Assembly: GCA_902779305.1 (NCBI GenBank)
Contig: CACZBD010000013.1
Location: forward strand, 26,373-90,372
From: an uncultured Lachnospiraceae bacterium
Lineage (GTDB): Bacteria > Bacillota > Clostridia > Lachnospirales > Lachnospiraceae
Direction of reading: 5' to 3'
Length of the DNA stretch: 64,000 nucleotides
This document shows, in pieces, positions 46,813 to 56,670 of the stretch. Positions within the stretch are counted from its first letter, which is position 1. Every line of letters begins with the position of its first letter. The notes beneath the pieces are model-generated. The model worked only from the letters and a program-made list of their open reading frames with translations. It had not been told where the DNA came from and made no database searches. A program made the position numbers and the translations under genes.

Positions 46813-48351
46813 ATGAACAATGATTTCATGAAGAACGAAAAAACAAAACAGACGAAAAAGAAGATCGTGATCATCGGCGCCGGCATCGGCGGGCTGAGTG
46901 CAGGGATCTACGCGCTAAACGCAGGCTATGATGCCGTGATCTATGAGAAGAATCCCGTGGCGGGCGGTGAATGCATGGGATGGGACCGCAGGGGCTATCA
47001 TATCGACAACTGCATCCACTGGCTGACGGGAACGGATCCCAAAACAGGACTTTGGAAGGTCTGGAAGACGCTCGGCGCGATCGACGAGCATACGAAGTAT
47101 CATGATGAGGGGAAATTCTATACAAGCTTCCTAAACGGAAAGCATCTGTCGCTCTGGAACGATCTGGAGAAGACCAGGCAGGAACTCATAGCCTTCGCGC
47201 CGGAAGACGCCGATGCGATCAACACCTTTATAGAGCATGTCGAATATGCCAAATCCTGCGTGATCCCTTCCGAAAAGCCGCTGGATATGATGGGGATCAG
47301 GGACTATATCGAAATGGGCAAGGATATGGCAGACATGCCCAAAGTCATCAAGACTTTCGGGAAGATCAACATGGAAGACTTTGGCAACATGTTCAAAAGC
47401 CCTCTTCTGAAGATCATGATGAGCGATTATCTTTGCTACAACTATACGGCGTATTCGTTCCTGGTTTCCTATGCGACCATGGCATGCGGGAACGGCAGGA
47501 TCCCGGAGGGCGGATCCCTGGCAATGACGAACAGGATCGTGCAGCGGTTCAGGGACCTTGGCGGACAGCTGTATCTGAACGCGCCTGTTGAGCGGATCCT
47601 GATCAAAAACCGAACGGCGGTCGGTATCAGACTTGAAAGCGGGGAGGAAATCTATGGCGACGAGGTGATCTCGGCGATCGACGCGTATCCGCTGTTCCAT
47701 AAACTTTTGGATCCTGAATATATGCCGAAAGCATTCCGCAAGGCATATGAAGATCAAAAAGGCTACCCGACCTTCAGCGGGTTTCAGGCAGCTTTTGCGA
47801 TCGATGATGACTTTTCGCAAACGGGAACCGTCTGCTTTGACTGTGAACCCTTAAAGATCGGCAGCAATACCGTTACCCGCATGAGCGCAAAGAGCTATGC
47901 ATATGAAAGATCATTTGCGCCCGAGGGGCGTACCGTTCTGCAGTGCAATATCAGCCAGCAGGATGCGGACTATCTCTTCTGGAAAAATATGGATGAGATG
48001 ACCTACCGGCAGACCAAGGAGGAACTGACACAGGAAGTTCTGAAACGCATCGTGAAACAGTTCCCGGAGCTGGAGGGGAAGATCGAACTGCTTGATTCAT
48101 GGACCCCGAGAACTTACGAGAGATACTGCAACGCTTATCACGGCGCCTATATGAGCTTTATCACGACCAAGGATGCGAAGCAGCTTCGGATCAAAGGGGA
48201 ACTGAAGAATTTAAAGCACTTTTACCTGGCAGGACAGTGGATCATGTGTCCGGGAGGACTCCCGATCGCGGCGGTTTCCGGCAAGTTTGCGATCCAGCGG
48301 ATCTTAAAGCGCGAAGGCAGGCCGTTTACAGATTTTTCATTTGAAAAATAG
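46813..48351 (+). CDS. FAD-dependent oxidoreductase (phytoene desaturase-like family)
   Basis: The 512-residue protein has the dinucleotide-binding start IVIIGAGIGGLSAGIYAL (residues ~19-36), the next conserved piece GGECMGWDRRGYHIDNC, and the C-terminal FAD motif FYLAGQWIMCPGGLP (~475). This is the NAD(P)/FAD oxidoreductase fold of CrtI-like enzymes; no carotenoid genes are nearby, so the substrate is unknown. GAGGATGA precedes the ATG. Confidence 0.85.
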   Translation: MNNDFMKNEKTKQTKKKIVIIGAGIGGLSAGIYALNAGYDAVIYEKNPVAGGECMGWDRRGYHIDNCIHWLTGTDPKTGLWKVWKTLGAIDEHTKYHDEGKFYTSFLNGKHLSLWNDLEKTRQELIAFAPEDADAINTFIEHVEYAKSCVIPSEKPLDMMGIRDYIEMGKDMADMPKVIKTFGKINMEDFGNMFKSPLLKIMMSDYLCYNYTAYSFLVSYATMACGNGRIPEGGSLAMTNRIVQRFRDLGGQLYLNAPVERILIKNRTAVGIRLESGEEIYGDEVISAIDAYPLFHKLLDPEYMPKAFRKAYEDQKGYPTFSGFQAAFAIDDDFSQTGTVCFDCEPLKIGSNTVTRMSAKSYAYERSFAPEGRTVLQCNISQQDADYLFWKNMDEMTYRQTKEELTQEVLKRIVKQFPELEGKIELLDSWTPRTYERYCNAYHGAYMSFITTKDAKQLRIKGELKNLKHFYLAGQWIMCPGGLPIAAVSGKFAIQRILKREGRPFTDFSFEK

Positions 48352-48389
48352 CCTCTTGTCTGCTATCCTTTCAAAGGGTGGTATGATAT

Positions 48390-50198
48390 ATGATCAAGAC
48401 ATTATTGGCAGAGGTCAAACAATATAAAAAAGCGTCCTTTCTGACACCGGCGTTCATGCTCCTGGAGGTCATTGTGGAAATGCTGATCCCGCGTCTGATG
48501 GCGAGGATCGTGGATGACGGGATCGGAAAGGGCAGCATGCAGGCGATCCTTATAAACGGCGCAGCCATGCTTGCGCTTGCGCTCGGCGGTCTTTTTGCCG
48601 GCTTTATGGGCGGAAAATACGGAGCGCTTGCTTCCGCGGGACTGGCTAAGAATCTGCGCGAAGCAATGTTTAAGAGGATCCAGACATTTTCGTTTGAAAA
48701 CATCGATCATTTCTCGACGGCGAGTCTGGTCACGAGGATGACCACGGACGTGACCACGCTGCAGAACGCATACCAGATCGTTCTGCGTATGGGCATGCGC
48801 GCGCCGGCTTCACTGGTCGTGGCCATGATCATGGCGTTTTCCATCAGTCCGAGACTGGCACTCATCTATCTGGCGGTCGTCTTTATACTGGGCGGAGCCT
48901 TGTTTCTTGTCGCCTACTCGGTTCATAAGATCTTCGAAAAGATTTTCCGCGAATATGACAACATGAACGAAAACGTGCAGGAGAACGTCACGGGGATCCG
49001 TGTCGTGAAAGCCTATGTGCGGGAAGCCTATGAGCGGTCCGGCTTTGCAAAGACCAGCATGGAACTGATGAAGAAATTCCTGCATGCGGAGAGCATCCTG
49101 GCCCTGAACGGACCGATGATGTTGTTCTCGGCTTACGGCAGCATGATGCTGATCAGCTGGTTCGGCGCGCATATGATCATTCAGAATGAGCTGACAACGG
49201 GAAATCTGATGAGCCTGATGACCTATTGCATGAACATCCTGATGAGCCTGATGATGCTGTCGATGGCCTTTGTGCTGATCACGATGTCTTCCGCAAGTAT
49301 CGAAAGGATTTCTGCGGTGCTCACCGAAGAACCCACGATCACAAATCCCGCGGAACCCGTTACAACGGTTCGCGACGGTTCGATCTGCTTTGACCATGTA
49401 TCGTTTTCCTATGACGGAAACAGCAAAGAGCATGTGCTGACGGATATCAACTTTGCCATCAGAAGCGGAGAAATGATCGGGATCATCGGCAGCACGGGTT
49501 CTGCCAAGACTTCCCTCGTGAACCTCATTTCCAGGCTCTATGATGTCAGCGAAGGCACGATCTATGTCGGCGGCAGGGACGTGAGGGAATACGACCTGGT
49601 AACGTTAAGGGATGAAGTGTCGCATGTCCTGCAGAAGAATGTGCTGTTTTCGGGAACGATCTATGAAAATCTGCGCTGGGGCGATCCGGATGCCACGGAG
49701 GCAGAATGCAGGCGCGCCTGCAGGCTGGCCTGCGCGGATGAGTTTATCGAACGGTTCCCGGAAGGGTATGAGACCTATATTGAGCAGGGCGGAACGAATG
49801 TTTCCGGCGGACAGCGCCAGAGACTCTGTATCGCCAGAGCGCTCCTGAAGAAACCCAAGATCCTGATCCTCGACGACAGTACCAGCGCCGTGGATACGGC
49901 AACGGATGCAAAGATCCGCAAGGCATTCAGGGAGGAGATACCCGAAACCACCAAACTGATCATCGCGCAGCGGATCGCTTCCGTACAGGATGCGGACAGG
50001 ATCATTGTGATGGATGAGGGAAGGATCAGCGGCATCGGAACGCATGCGCAGCTGATGGAAAGCAATGAGATCTACCGTGATGTCTACGAGTCGCAGACGG
50101 GTGGCGGAAGCGGTGATTTTGACGAAGCAAAGATGTCTGTGGAACAGCCGCTCGGTGAAGAGGCAAAGCACGGTCTTTACAGGAAGGGGGGTGCGTGA
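48390..50198 (+). CDS. ABC exporter half-transporter, degenerate-site subunit
   Basis: The 602-residue protein has a membrane domain with about six helices (~residues 15-320) and an ATPase domain (~330-585). Walker A reads GSTGSAKTS (Ala for the last Gly, a variant common in Clostridia), the signature VSGGQRQ and Walker B ILILDDSTSAVD, with Asp at the catalytic Glu position. It therefore likely contributes the non-hydrolysing site of a heterodimer with the next gene, as in BmrCD. Substrate may be a drug or lipid. Confidence 0.92.
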   Translation: MIKTLLAEVKQYKKASFLTPAFMLLEVIVEMLIPRLMARIVDDGIGKGSMQAILINGAAMLALALGGLFAGFMGGKYGALASAGLAKNLREAMFKRIQTFSFENIDHFSTASLVTRMTTDVTTLQNAYQIVLRMGMRAPASLVVAMIMAFSISPRLALIYLAVVFILGGALFLVAYSVHKIFEKIFREYDNMNENVQENVTGIRVVKAYVREAYERSGFAKTSMELMKKFLHAESILALNGPMMLFSAYGSMMLISWFGAHMIIQNELTTGNLMSLMTYCMNILMSLMMLSMAFVLITMSSASIERISAVLTEEPTITNPAEPVTTVRDGSICFDHVSFSYDGNSKEHVLTDINFAIRSGEMIGIIGSTGSAKTSLVNLISRLYDVSEGTIYVGGRDVREYDLVTLRDEVSHVLQKNVLFSGTIYENLRWGDPDATEAECRRACRLACADEFIERFPEGYETYIEQGGTNVSGGQRQRLCIARALLKKPKILILDDSTSAVDTATDAKIRKAFREEIPETTKLIIAQRIASVQDADRIIVMDEGRISGIGTHAQLMESNEIYRDVYESQTGGGSGDFDEAKMSVEQPLGEEAKHGLYRKGGA

Positions 50199-50199
50199 C

Positions 50200-52098
50200 A
50201 TGCCAAGAGTACAGCCCCGTCCTCTGAAGAAGGAAGATCTGAAGAAGAACGCAGCCGCAATGAAGAGGCTGTTCAGATTCCTGTTTTCGCATTTCGGATT
50301 CCATCTGATCGTGGTGGCAGTCTGCATCGTGATCAGTGTGCTGGCCAATACCAGAGGCACGCTGTTTTTGCAGACGCTGATCGATGATTATATCCAGCCC
50401 ATGATCGGTTCCAAAGATCCGGATTATCTGCCGCTTGCACTGGCGATCGGCAAAATGGCCGCAATTTACGGCGCCGGTATTCTGGCGATGCTTGCGCAGA
50501 ACCTGATCATGGCCCGCGTGACGCAGGGGACGCTCGATCTGCTCAGAAGAGCGATGTTCGACCATATGGAAGGCCTGCCGATCCGCTATTTTGACACGCA
50601 TCCGCACGGCGACATCATGTCGTTGTATACCAATGATATCGATACGCTCCGGCAGATGGTTTCCCAGAGCCTGCCGCAGTTTTTGAATTCCCTGATCACG
50701 ATCGTCACGGTGCTCATCTGCATGATCAGGCTTTCACTGCCGCTGACGTTTGTAACGCTCTTCATGGTCTTTGTCATGATGACCGCGACCAAAAAGATCG
50801 CCGGAAGAAGCGGAAAATACTATATGGCGCAGCAGAAAGACATCGCGAGCGTGAATTCGCACATTGAAGAGATGATGAACGGACAGAAAGTCATCAAAGT
50901 CTTCAATCACGAACCGCAGTCGGTTAAGGAGTTCCTTGCGCGGAACGACCGGCTGTTTGACTCTGCTTATCATGCAAATAAATATGCAAACGTTTTGGCG
51001 CCCGTTAACGCGCAGCTCGGAAATGCGAGCTTCGTGCTCTCTGCCGTGATCGGCGGGCTGCTTGCGATCTTTACCGGAAACTTAAGCCTTGGGGCGCTTG
51101 CTTCGTTCCTAAACTTCAACCGCAGTTTCACCATGCCGATCAATCAGGTCAGCCAGCAGCTGAACTTTATCGTCATGGCCATGGCCGGCGCGGACCGTAT
51201 CTTTACGCTGCTTGATGAAAAGCAGGAGCCGGATGACGGTTATGTGACGCTTGTGAATGCTACGGTAGATGAAAACGGCGAAGTAACGGAAGTGGAAGAA
51301 CGCACCGGAACATGGGCGTGGAAGCACTACCACAAGGCCGATAACACCACGACATACAAACTGCAGGAAGGCCAGGTCGTCTATGACGGCGTCGACTTTG
51401 GCTATAACGAGGACAAGCAGGTGCTCTTTGACATTTCCCTGCAGGCGCAGCCGGGTCAGAAGATCGCATTTGTCGGCGCAACGGGGGCCGGCAAGACCAC
51501 GATCATCAATCTGATCAACCGGTTTTATGATATCGAAGACGGCAAGATCCGGATCGACGGGATCAATGTGAATAAGATCAAAAAAGCGGATCTGCGGCGC
51601 TCCATGGGACTTGTGCTGCAGGATACGCATCTGTTTACGGGAACGGTCGCCGACAACATCCGCTTCGGCAAGCTGGATGCGAGTGATGAGGAAGTAAGGA
51701 AGGCCGCAAAACTTGCCAATGCAGACGGCTTTATCAGAAGGCTGCCGCAGGGGTATGACACGATGCTGACCGGGAACGGCACAAACCTAAGCCAGGGCCA
51801 GCGTCAGCTGCTTGCGATCGCAAGGGCCGCGATCTACGATCCGCCGGTGCTCGTGCTCGATGAGGCGACGAGCTCGATCGACACCCGTACCGAGAAACTC
51901 GTGCAGGAGGGCCTGGATGCGCTGATGAAAGGGCGCACTTCGTTCGTGATCGCGCACCGCCTGTCCACGATCCGTAACGCGGACTGCATCATGGTCATGG
52001 ATCAGGGCAGGATCATCGAGAGCGGCAATCATGACGATCTGATGGCGCAGCGTGGGAAGTACTATCAGTTATATACGGGAAAAGTTGTGAATGCGTAA
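50200..52098 (+). CDS. ABC exporter half-transporter, catalytic-site subunit
   Basis: The 632-residue protein starts at the ATG at 50200, one base after the upstream stop; a frame extending to 50065 overlaps that gene and is unlikely. Six helices (~residues 40-330) precede an ATPase domain with Walker A GATGAGKTT, signature LSQGQRQ and Walker B VLVLDEATSSID, with the normal Glu. A ~40-residue insertion (~380-420) is acidic. It pairs with the previous gene. Confidence 0.93.
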   Translation: MPRVQPRPLKKEDLKKNAAAMKRLFRFLFSHFGFHLIVVAVCIVISVLANTRGTLFLQTLIDDYIQPMIGSKDPDYLPLALAIGKMAAIYGAGILAMLAQNLIMARVTQGTLDLLRRAMFDHMEGLPIRYFDTHPHGDIMSLYTNDIDTLRQMVSQSLPQFLNSLITIVTVLICMIRLSLPLTFVTLFMVFVMMTATKKIAGRSGKYYMAQQKDIASVNSHIEEMMNGQKVIKVFNHEPQSVKEFLARNDRLFDSAYHANKYANVLAPVNAQLGNASFVLSAVIGGLLAIFTGNLSLGALASFLNFNRSFTMPINQVSQQLNFIVMAMAGADRIFTLLDEKQEPDDGYVTLVNATVDENGEVTEVEERTGTWAWKHYHKADNTTTYKLQEGQVVYDGVDFGYNEDKQVLFDISLQAQPGQKIAFVGATGAGKTTIINLINRFYDIEDGKIRIDGINVNKIKKADLRRSMGLVLQDTHLFTGTVADNIRFGKLDASDEEVRKAAKLANADGFIRRLPQGYDTMLTGNGTNLSQGQRQLLAIARAAIYDPPVLVLDEATSSIDTRTEKLVQEGLDALMKGRTSFVIAHRLSTIRNADCIMVMDQGRIIESGNHDDLMAQRGKYYQLYTGKVVNA

Positions 52099-52116
52099 AG
52101 ATCACAGCGGCAGGAA

Positions 52117-53313
52117 ATGAACGACTACAGACTGCTCGAAGGCGGCAGGGAAGCCTTCTCAGAGATCATCAACTGCATAAGGAACGCCGAAAAGTCCATC
52201 GAGATCCATATGTTCATCTGGCGGGATGACCGGATCGGAAACAGACTGGCGAAGGAAGTGGCGGATGCCGCGGACCGGGGCGTAAAGATCACGATCGTCA
52301 AAGACCGCTACGGAAGCGTCTGTGAATACAGCGAAGAGGGCGGCCGGTCGTTCTTTCATTATGAGCCGGTGCTTCCGGACCTGATCAAAGCGAACGCGCT
52401 GAAACTCGGCTATCATCCCGAAATGTTGAAAAAGCGCTGCAGACAGGAGATGCCGGACCGGTTCTGGCGGCTCTTTTCCCATCCGAATGTTATGATCAGA
52501 CGGGATCAACTGCTGAAGGATCATTCGAAATTCTATGTGATCGACGAAAAGATCCTGATCCTCGGCGGGATCAATGTTGAGGACAAAGAGATCGGAAAAG
52601 ACATGCGCGGCATGGCCTATCTCGACTATATGATCGCGTTTTACTCGGAAGATATCGTTTCGCGCTTCCGTGATTTTTATAAAGATGTGCAAAACAAAGA
52701 TCTACTGTTTGCAAGAAATGACGCAACGGCCGGATACTTTGGTATCAAAGAGCGCATGCTGGAGCTGATCGATCAGGCGGAACGAAAGCTTCTCATTGTC
52801 ATGCCTTATTTTTCAATGTATAAAGAGGTCGCCAAAGCGATCGAAAAAGCCGATGAGCGGGGTGTTTCGATTACGGTCGTTTTGCCGAAGGCAGCGAATT
52901 TCTATGACGACACCAACAAGCAGACCATGAACGACTGGCGAAGACGAACGGGCGCGCTGCAGATCCTGTTCAGTGACAGGATGGTGCATGCCAAAGTCAT
53001 GATGAGCGAAAAAGAGATCACCGTGGGTTCGTGCAACTTAAACCGGCGGTCGCTCGACAGCCTCGGGGAGCTGAACGTCTTTCTGCCCGCAGATGCGGCG
53101 GCTTTTCCGGGGGGCGATCCTGACGGAACCTACGCGGCTTTTCTTGACGATCTGAAAAGCCATATTCAAAAGATCGCTGCGGAAGCGGCGCCTGCCACGG
53201 AAGCCGGTCTGATGTTCAGCAGAAAAAAAGCCGGCTTTGAGAGCTTTTCCTACTATGCGGAGAACCTGTTCAAAGGGCGCGGCAGGAAACATGACAAGGG
53301 GGAAAATGTATAA
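52117..53313 (+). CDS. Phospholipase D-type protein, cardiolipin synthase-like
   Basis: The 398-residue protein has two PLD half-sites, HSKFYVID (~residue 130) and HAKVMMSE (~291), where the second has Glu in place of the usual Asp. The first ~20 residues lack a membrane anchor, unlike classic cardiolipin synthases. Such enzymes transfer phosphatidyl groups between glycerols or hydrolyse them. AGGA lies close to the start. It shares an operon with the ABC genes and the membrane protease. Confidence 0.85.
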   Translation: MNDYRLLEGGREAFSEIINCIRNAEKSIEIHMFIWRDDRIGNRLAKEVADAADRGVKITIVKDRYGSVCEYSEEGGRSFFHYEPVLPDLIKANALKLGYHPEMLKKRCRQEMPDRFWRLFSHPNVMIRRDQLLKDHSKFYVIDEKILILGGINVEDKEIGKDMRGMAYLDYMIAFYSEDIVSRFRDFYKDVQNKDLLFARNDATAGYFGIKERMLELIDQAERKLLIVMPYFSMYKEVAKAIEKADERGVSITVVLPKAANFYDDTNKQTMNDWRRRTGALQILFSDRMVHAKVMMSEKEITVGSCNLNRRSLDSLGELNVFLPADAAAFPGGDPDGTYAAFLDDLKSHIQKIAAEAAPATEAGLMFSRKKAGFESFSYYAENLFKGRGRKHDKGENV

Positions 53314-54267
53314 ATGATGAAAAAGATCAGGAAAGAGTGGGCGGAAAATGAAGCGCCTTTTTACCGCTGGCTTCTTGCCGCGATTCTCGGGATCGCGCTC
53401 GGATACTGCAATGGCTTTCTCCTGGGATTTCTGACGCGTCTTGCAGTGGGTGCGCTGACGGCATCCGGTAACATGCCGTACCTTGCCGCGGAACAGGATC
53501 TGCTGGTCACGATGGCCTCCTTTGTCGGTGTGTTTATCGGACTGTGGGTCGGTCTGCGTCTCCTTTGCAGGACAAGTCTTCGCGCATTTTTGTTCGGAAG
53601 GGACAGAAAAGTGAATGTGAAGGTGACACTGATCACAGGTGCGCTCTATCTTGCCGGACTGGGTGTTTCCATGCTTTTTGTGCTTCCCAAACTCCGGCTC
53701 GACCCTCATCCGGCAGGACTTGTCCTTCTCAACCTTGTTTTTTGCCTGTTGCTTGTCTGGATCCAGACCACGACGGAGGAGATCCTGTTCCGGGGATTTT
53801 TCCTGCGCGCGATCTGTAAAAATGAAATCCCGCCCATGCGAAAAGGGCTGTTGATCGCGGTAGGCACCGGCCTGTTGTTTATGGCGGGGCATCTTGCCAA
53901 TCCGGAAGTAACGACCATGTCCGGGATCGGCATCGTGATCACGGCATCGACCTATTTTTTCAGCGGCTTTTTCATGTTTCTTGCAGACCTTCTTGCCGGC
54001 GGGCTCGAAGCCGGCGTGATCATGCACTGGGTGAACAACTTTTTCTGTTTTGTTTTCTTAAGAAATGTGGTAACCGCACTGGAAACACCGACGATCCTCG
54101 TGGACGGCTCCGATGATAAACTGGGTCTGGTCAGCCTGTTCAGCGTTCTGATCGCGTTTCTCGGACCGATCGTTTACTTAACGATCCGCCGCATAAAACA
54201 GCAGCCGGCGAGAGTTTTGACACAAGAAGAGCGCTTACCGGTACATGAAGAGGAGGCCGGATCATGA
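53314..54267 (+). CDS. CPBP-family intramembrane metalloprotease-like protein
   Basis: The 317-residue protein has about eight membrane helices and the motifs of the CPBP (Abi/CAAX) family: EEILFRGFF (~residue 154), the GHLANP motif (~190) and HWVNNFF (~238). Family members cleave or hold membrane peptides and often give immunity to bacteriocins. It begins right after the PLD stop (ATGATG start) and overlaps the next gene by 4 bases. Confidence 0.85.
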   Translation: MMKKIRKEWAENEAPFYRWLLAAILGIALGYCNGFLLGFLTRLAVGALTASGNMPYLAAEQDLLVTMASFVGVFIGLWVGLRLLCRTSLRAFLFGRDRKVNVKVTLITGALYLAGLGVSMLFVLPKLRLDPHPAGLVLLNLVFCLLLVWIQTTTEEILFRGFFLRAICKNEIPPMRKGLLIAVGTGLLFMAGHLANPEVTTMSGIGIVITASTYFFSGFFMFLADLLAGGLEAGVIMHWVNNFFCFVFLRNVVTALETPTILVDGSDDKLGLVSLFSVLIAFLGPIVYLTIRRIKQQPARVLTQEERLPVHEEEAGS

Positions 54268-55460
54268 GAGATGTGTGGGCAGACCTTTATCGGCAGCTGG
54301 CCCTGGATTACTGTGTCAGCTTTGAAGAAGCATCCGATCGTAAAAATCACTTCAGTACGTTTACGCCCCTTCCCGGAAGACGCCGTTTCCGTTCGTCGGA
54401 TGACTGCGCGCTGAAAGTCGTTGCCGTAAACGGAAAGCTGCTGTTTACCGGAAAGGAAGAGATCGTAGCGTCCTGCAGGGAAAAATATGCCGAGACCACC
54501 GGCGACTGGTTCATGGATATCCGCTTTTTCAGACAGCTCGATGAGCTGGTGAAGCCTTACGGATACCGGATGATCTCCGCGCACCCGTTTTATCTGCCGG
54601 GAAACGATGCGGGAACAAAGGCGCTGATCGAAGCAGAAGACGCTGCGGTTGCGGATCATGACTATGAGACCGTCATTTACGACGAAAAAGAGATCGAACA
54701 GTTCCGTGGGGATGACCGCTTTCAGGAAGCCTATTCCTTTGAAGCCTACGCGCCTGACATGATCGGTGTCGGGGCTTTAAGAGACGGAGAGATCATCGGC
54801 ATGGCCGGCGCGAGCGCGGATTCTGATCTGCTCTGGCAGATCGGGATCGATGTGGCCCCGGAAGCCAGAGGAAAACATCTTGGTGCGCATCTTGTGCGCA
54901 TCCTGAAAGAAGAGATCTTAAAGAGTGGTCATACGCCGTTTTACGGAACCAGCATGTCCAATATCGGTTCCCAGCGCGTAGCGCATCATGCGGGCTTTGT
55001 TGCGGCCTGGGCAGAGCTTTCATCGATCCGGGCGTTTGATTTTTACGGATGGGAAACGGCGGTGGCAAGGGCCGTTACGAAGGAATATCCGTTCATCACG
55101 ACGCCGCGCGACCTTTACGAAGCGCTGACGAAGGTCTGGTGCAGGGAAACCTGCGCACCGAGGATGCGGCAGGATTGGAGCATGGAAAATCAAACCCTCG
55201 GGCAGTGCTCGGTCACGGCTTTTCTTGCGCAGGACATTTTCGGCGGAAAGGTGTACGGGGTACCGCTTGAAGACGGCGGCGTACACTGCTACAATGTGGT
55301 CGGCGACTGTGTTTTTGACCTGACGAGCGCGCAGTTTGGGGAGAGAAAACTGAACTACGAGAACAACCTGGAACAAAAGCGCGAAGAACACTTTGAAAAG
55401 GCTGAGAAGAAAGAGCGCTATGAGATGTTAAAGGCTGCGCTGAAGAAGCTGGAGCCGTGA
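54264..55460 (+). CDS. GNAT acetyltransferase fused to YunG-like domain
   Basis: The 398-residue protein has a GNAT fold (~residues 100-260) with the acetyl-CoA loop VAPEARGKHLGAHL (~196) and SNIGSQRVAHHAGF. The C-terminal ~120 residues contain GQCSVTAFLAQD (Cys), HCYN (His) and DLTSAQFG (Asp), which match the B. subtilis YunG type. The fusion is unusual. Its N-terminal 90 residues are of unknown type. It overlaps the CPBP gene by 4 bases. Acetyl acceptor unknown. Confidence 0.75.
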   Translation: MRDVWADLYRQLALDYCVSFEEASDRKNHFSTFTPLPGRRRFRSSDDCALKVVAVNGKLLFTGKEEIVASCREKYAETTGDWFMDIRFFRQLDELVKPYGYRMISAHPFYLPGNDAGTKALIEAEDAAVADHDYETVIYDEKEIEQFRGDDRFQEAYSFEAYAPDMIGVGALRDGEIIGMAGASADSDLLWQIGIDVAPEARGKHLGAHLVRILKEEILKSGHTPFYGTSMSNIGSQRVAHHAGFVAAWAELSSIRAFDFYGWETAVARAVTKEYPFITTPRDLYEALTKVWCRETCAPRMRQDWSMENQTLGQCSVTAFLAQDIFGGKVYGVPLEDGGVHCYNVVGDCVFDLTSAQFGERKLNYENNLEQKREEHFEKAEKKERYEMLKAALKKLEP

Positions 55461-55522
55461 TTTTTATAAAAAACAGTATTTCTGCGGCGTCGAATGTTCC
55501 CAAAGCTGCAGGTTTTTGTGAA

Positions 55523-56596
55523 ATGATGTTGCGATTCAGACGGAATAAGATCATAAAATCATACAGGAAAAATGTGGTCCTCCTTACGGCTCTGCTGCTG
55601 ATGCTGACCGGGATCCTGCTTGGCGGCTGCGGCCGTTTACAGGGCGATCCGGAAGGGGCTTTGCGGGACGAGCCGCAGAAGCTTACGATCGTAACCACGA
55701 TCTTTCCGGAATATGACTGGACAAGGAATATCCTGGGGTCAGATCCTGCGGGGGCAGAGCTGATCCTGCTGATGGATAACGGCGTGGATCCGCACAGTTA
55801 CCAGCCTTCCGTGGAGGACATCATGACGATCTCCGGTTGTGACCTGTTCATCTATGTCGGCGGCGAATCGGATGCCTGGGTGGAAGATGCCCTGAAAGAA
55901 GCTGTCAATCCGGACTTAAAAACCGTGAACCTGATGGAAGCGCTCGGCAATGCTGCAAAAGAAGAGGCCTTTGTCGAAGGCATGCAGGAAGAGGAGCACG
56001 GCGCGGATGCAGAGGATGCGCAGGAAGACGGCGGGAAAGATCATGAGCACGAAGAAGAGCCGGAGTATGACGAACACGTCTGGCTGTCCTTAAAAAATGC
56101 GATGATCTTATCGGAAGCGATCGAAGCGGCTCTGTCAGAGATCGATCCCGAAAATGCAGCTGTCTATCAGGATAATCTGGATAACTATAAAGCGGAGCTT
56201 GCGGCTCTGGACAAGAAGTACGAAGAGGTTGTGTCTGCTGCTGCAGTTAAGACGTTGCTGTTTGGCGACCGTTTTCCGTTCCGCTATCTTGCGGATGACT
56301 ACGGCCTGTCCTATTATGCGGCTTTTCCCGGCTGCTCTGCGGAGACCGAAGCCAGTTTTGAGACCATTTTGTTTCTGTCCGAAAAAGTGAAGGAACTGTC
56401 GCTCCCGGCGGTACTGACGATCGACGGCAGTGATAAAAAGATCGCGGAGACCGTTGCCGCAAATGCCGGGGTAAGCGCAAAGATCCTGACGCTTGATTCC
56501 ATGCAGTCGGTCAAAAAGGAAGAGATTGACACCGGGACGACATATCTGTCGCTGATGGAGAAGAACTTATCTGTCTTGCAGGAAGCCCTGCAGTAA
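55523..56596 (+). CDS. Zinc/manganese ABC transporter substrate-binding lipoprotein
   Basis: The 357-residue protein has a signal peptide with lipobox LGGC and the ZnuA/TroA cluster A-I fold. Metal-binding features include DPHSYQPS, a His/Asp/Glu-rich loop (~residues 170-200, KDHEHEEEPEYDEH) and the later FPGCSAE region. It would capture a divalent metal outside the cell. The frame opens at 55457 (GTG), overlapping the previous stop; I prefer the ATG at 55523 where the signal peptide begins, though no strong RBS is seen. It is linked to the permease below. Confidence 0.85.
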   Translation: MMLRFRRNKIIKSYRKNVVLLTALLLMLTGILLGGCGRLQGDPEGALRDEPQKLTIVTTIFPEYDWTRNILGSDPAGAELILLMDNGVDPHSYQPSVEDIMTISGCDLFIYVGGESDAWVEDALKEAVNPDLKTVNLMEALGNAAKEEAFVEGMQEEEHGADAEDAQEDGGKDHEHEEEPEYDEHVWLSLKNAMILSEAIEAALSEIDPENAAVYQDNLDNYKAELAALDKKYEEVVSAAAVKTLLFGDRFPFRYLADDYGLSYYAAFPGCSAETEASFETILFLSEKVKELSLPAVLTIDGSDKKIAETVAANAGVSAKILTLDSMQSVKKEEIDTGTTYLSLMEKNLSVLQEALQ

Positions 56597-56670
56597 GAAG
56601 CTGTCTTGCAAAGACCGTGGATGAACGGTCCGGGGTAAGACGGCAGCAATATATCATTAAGGAGCCGGAG

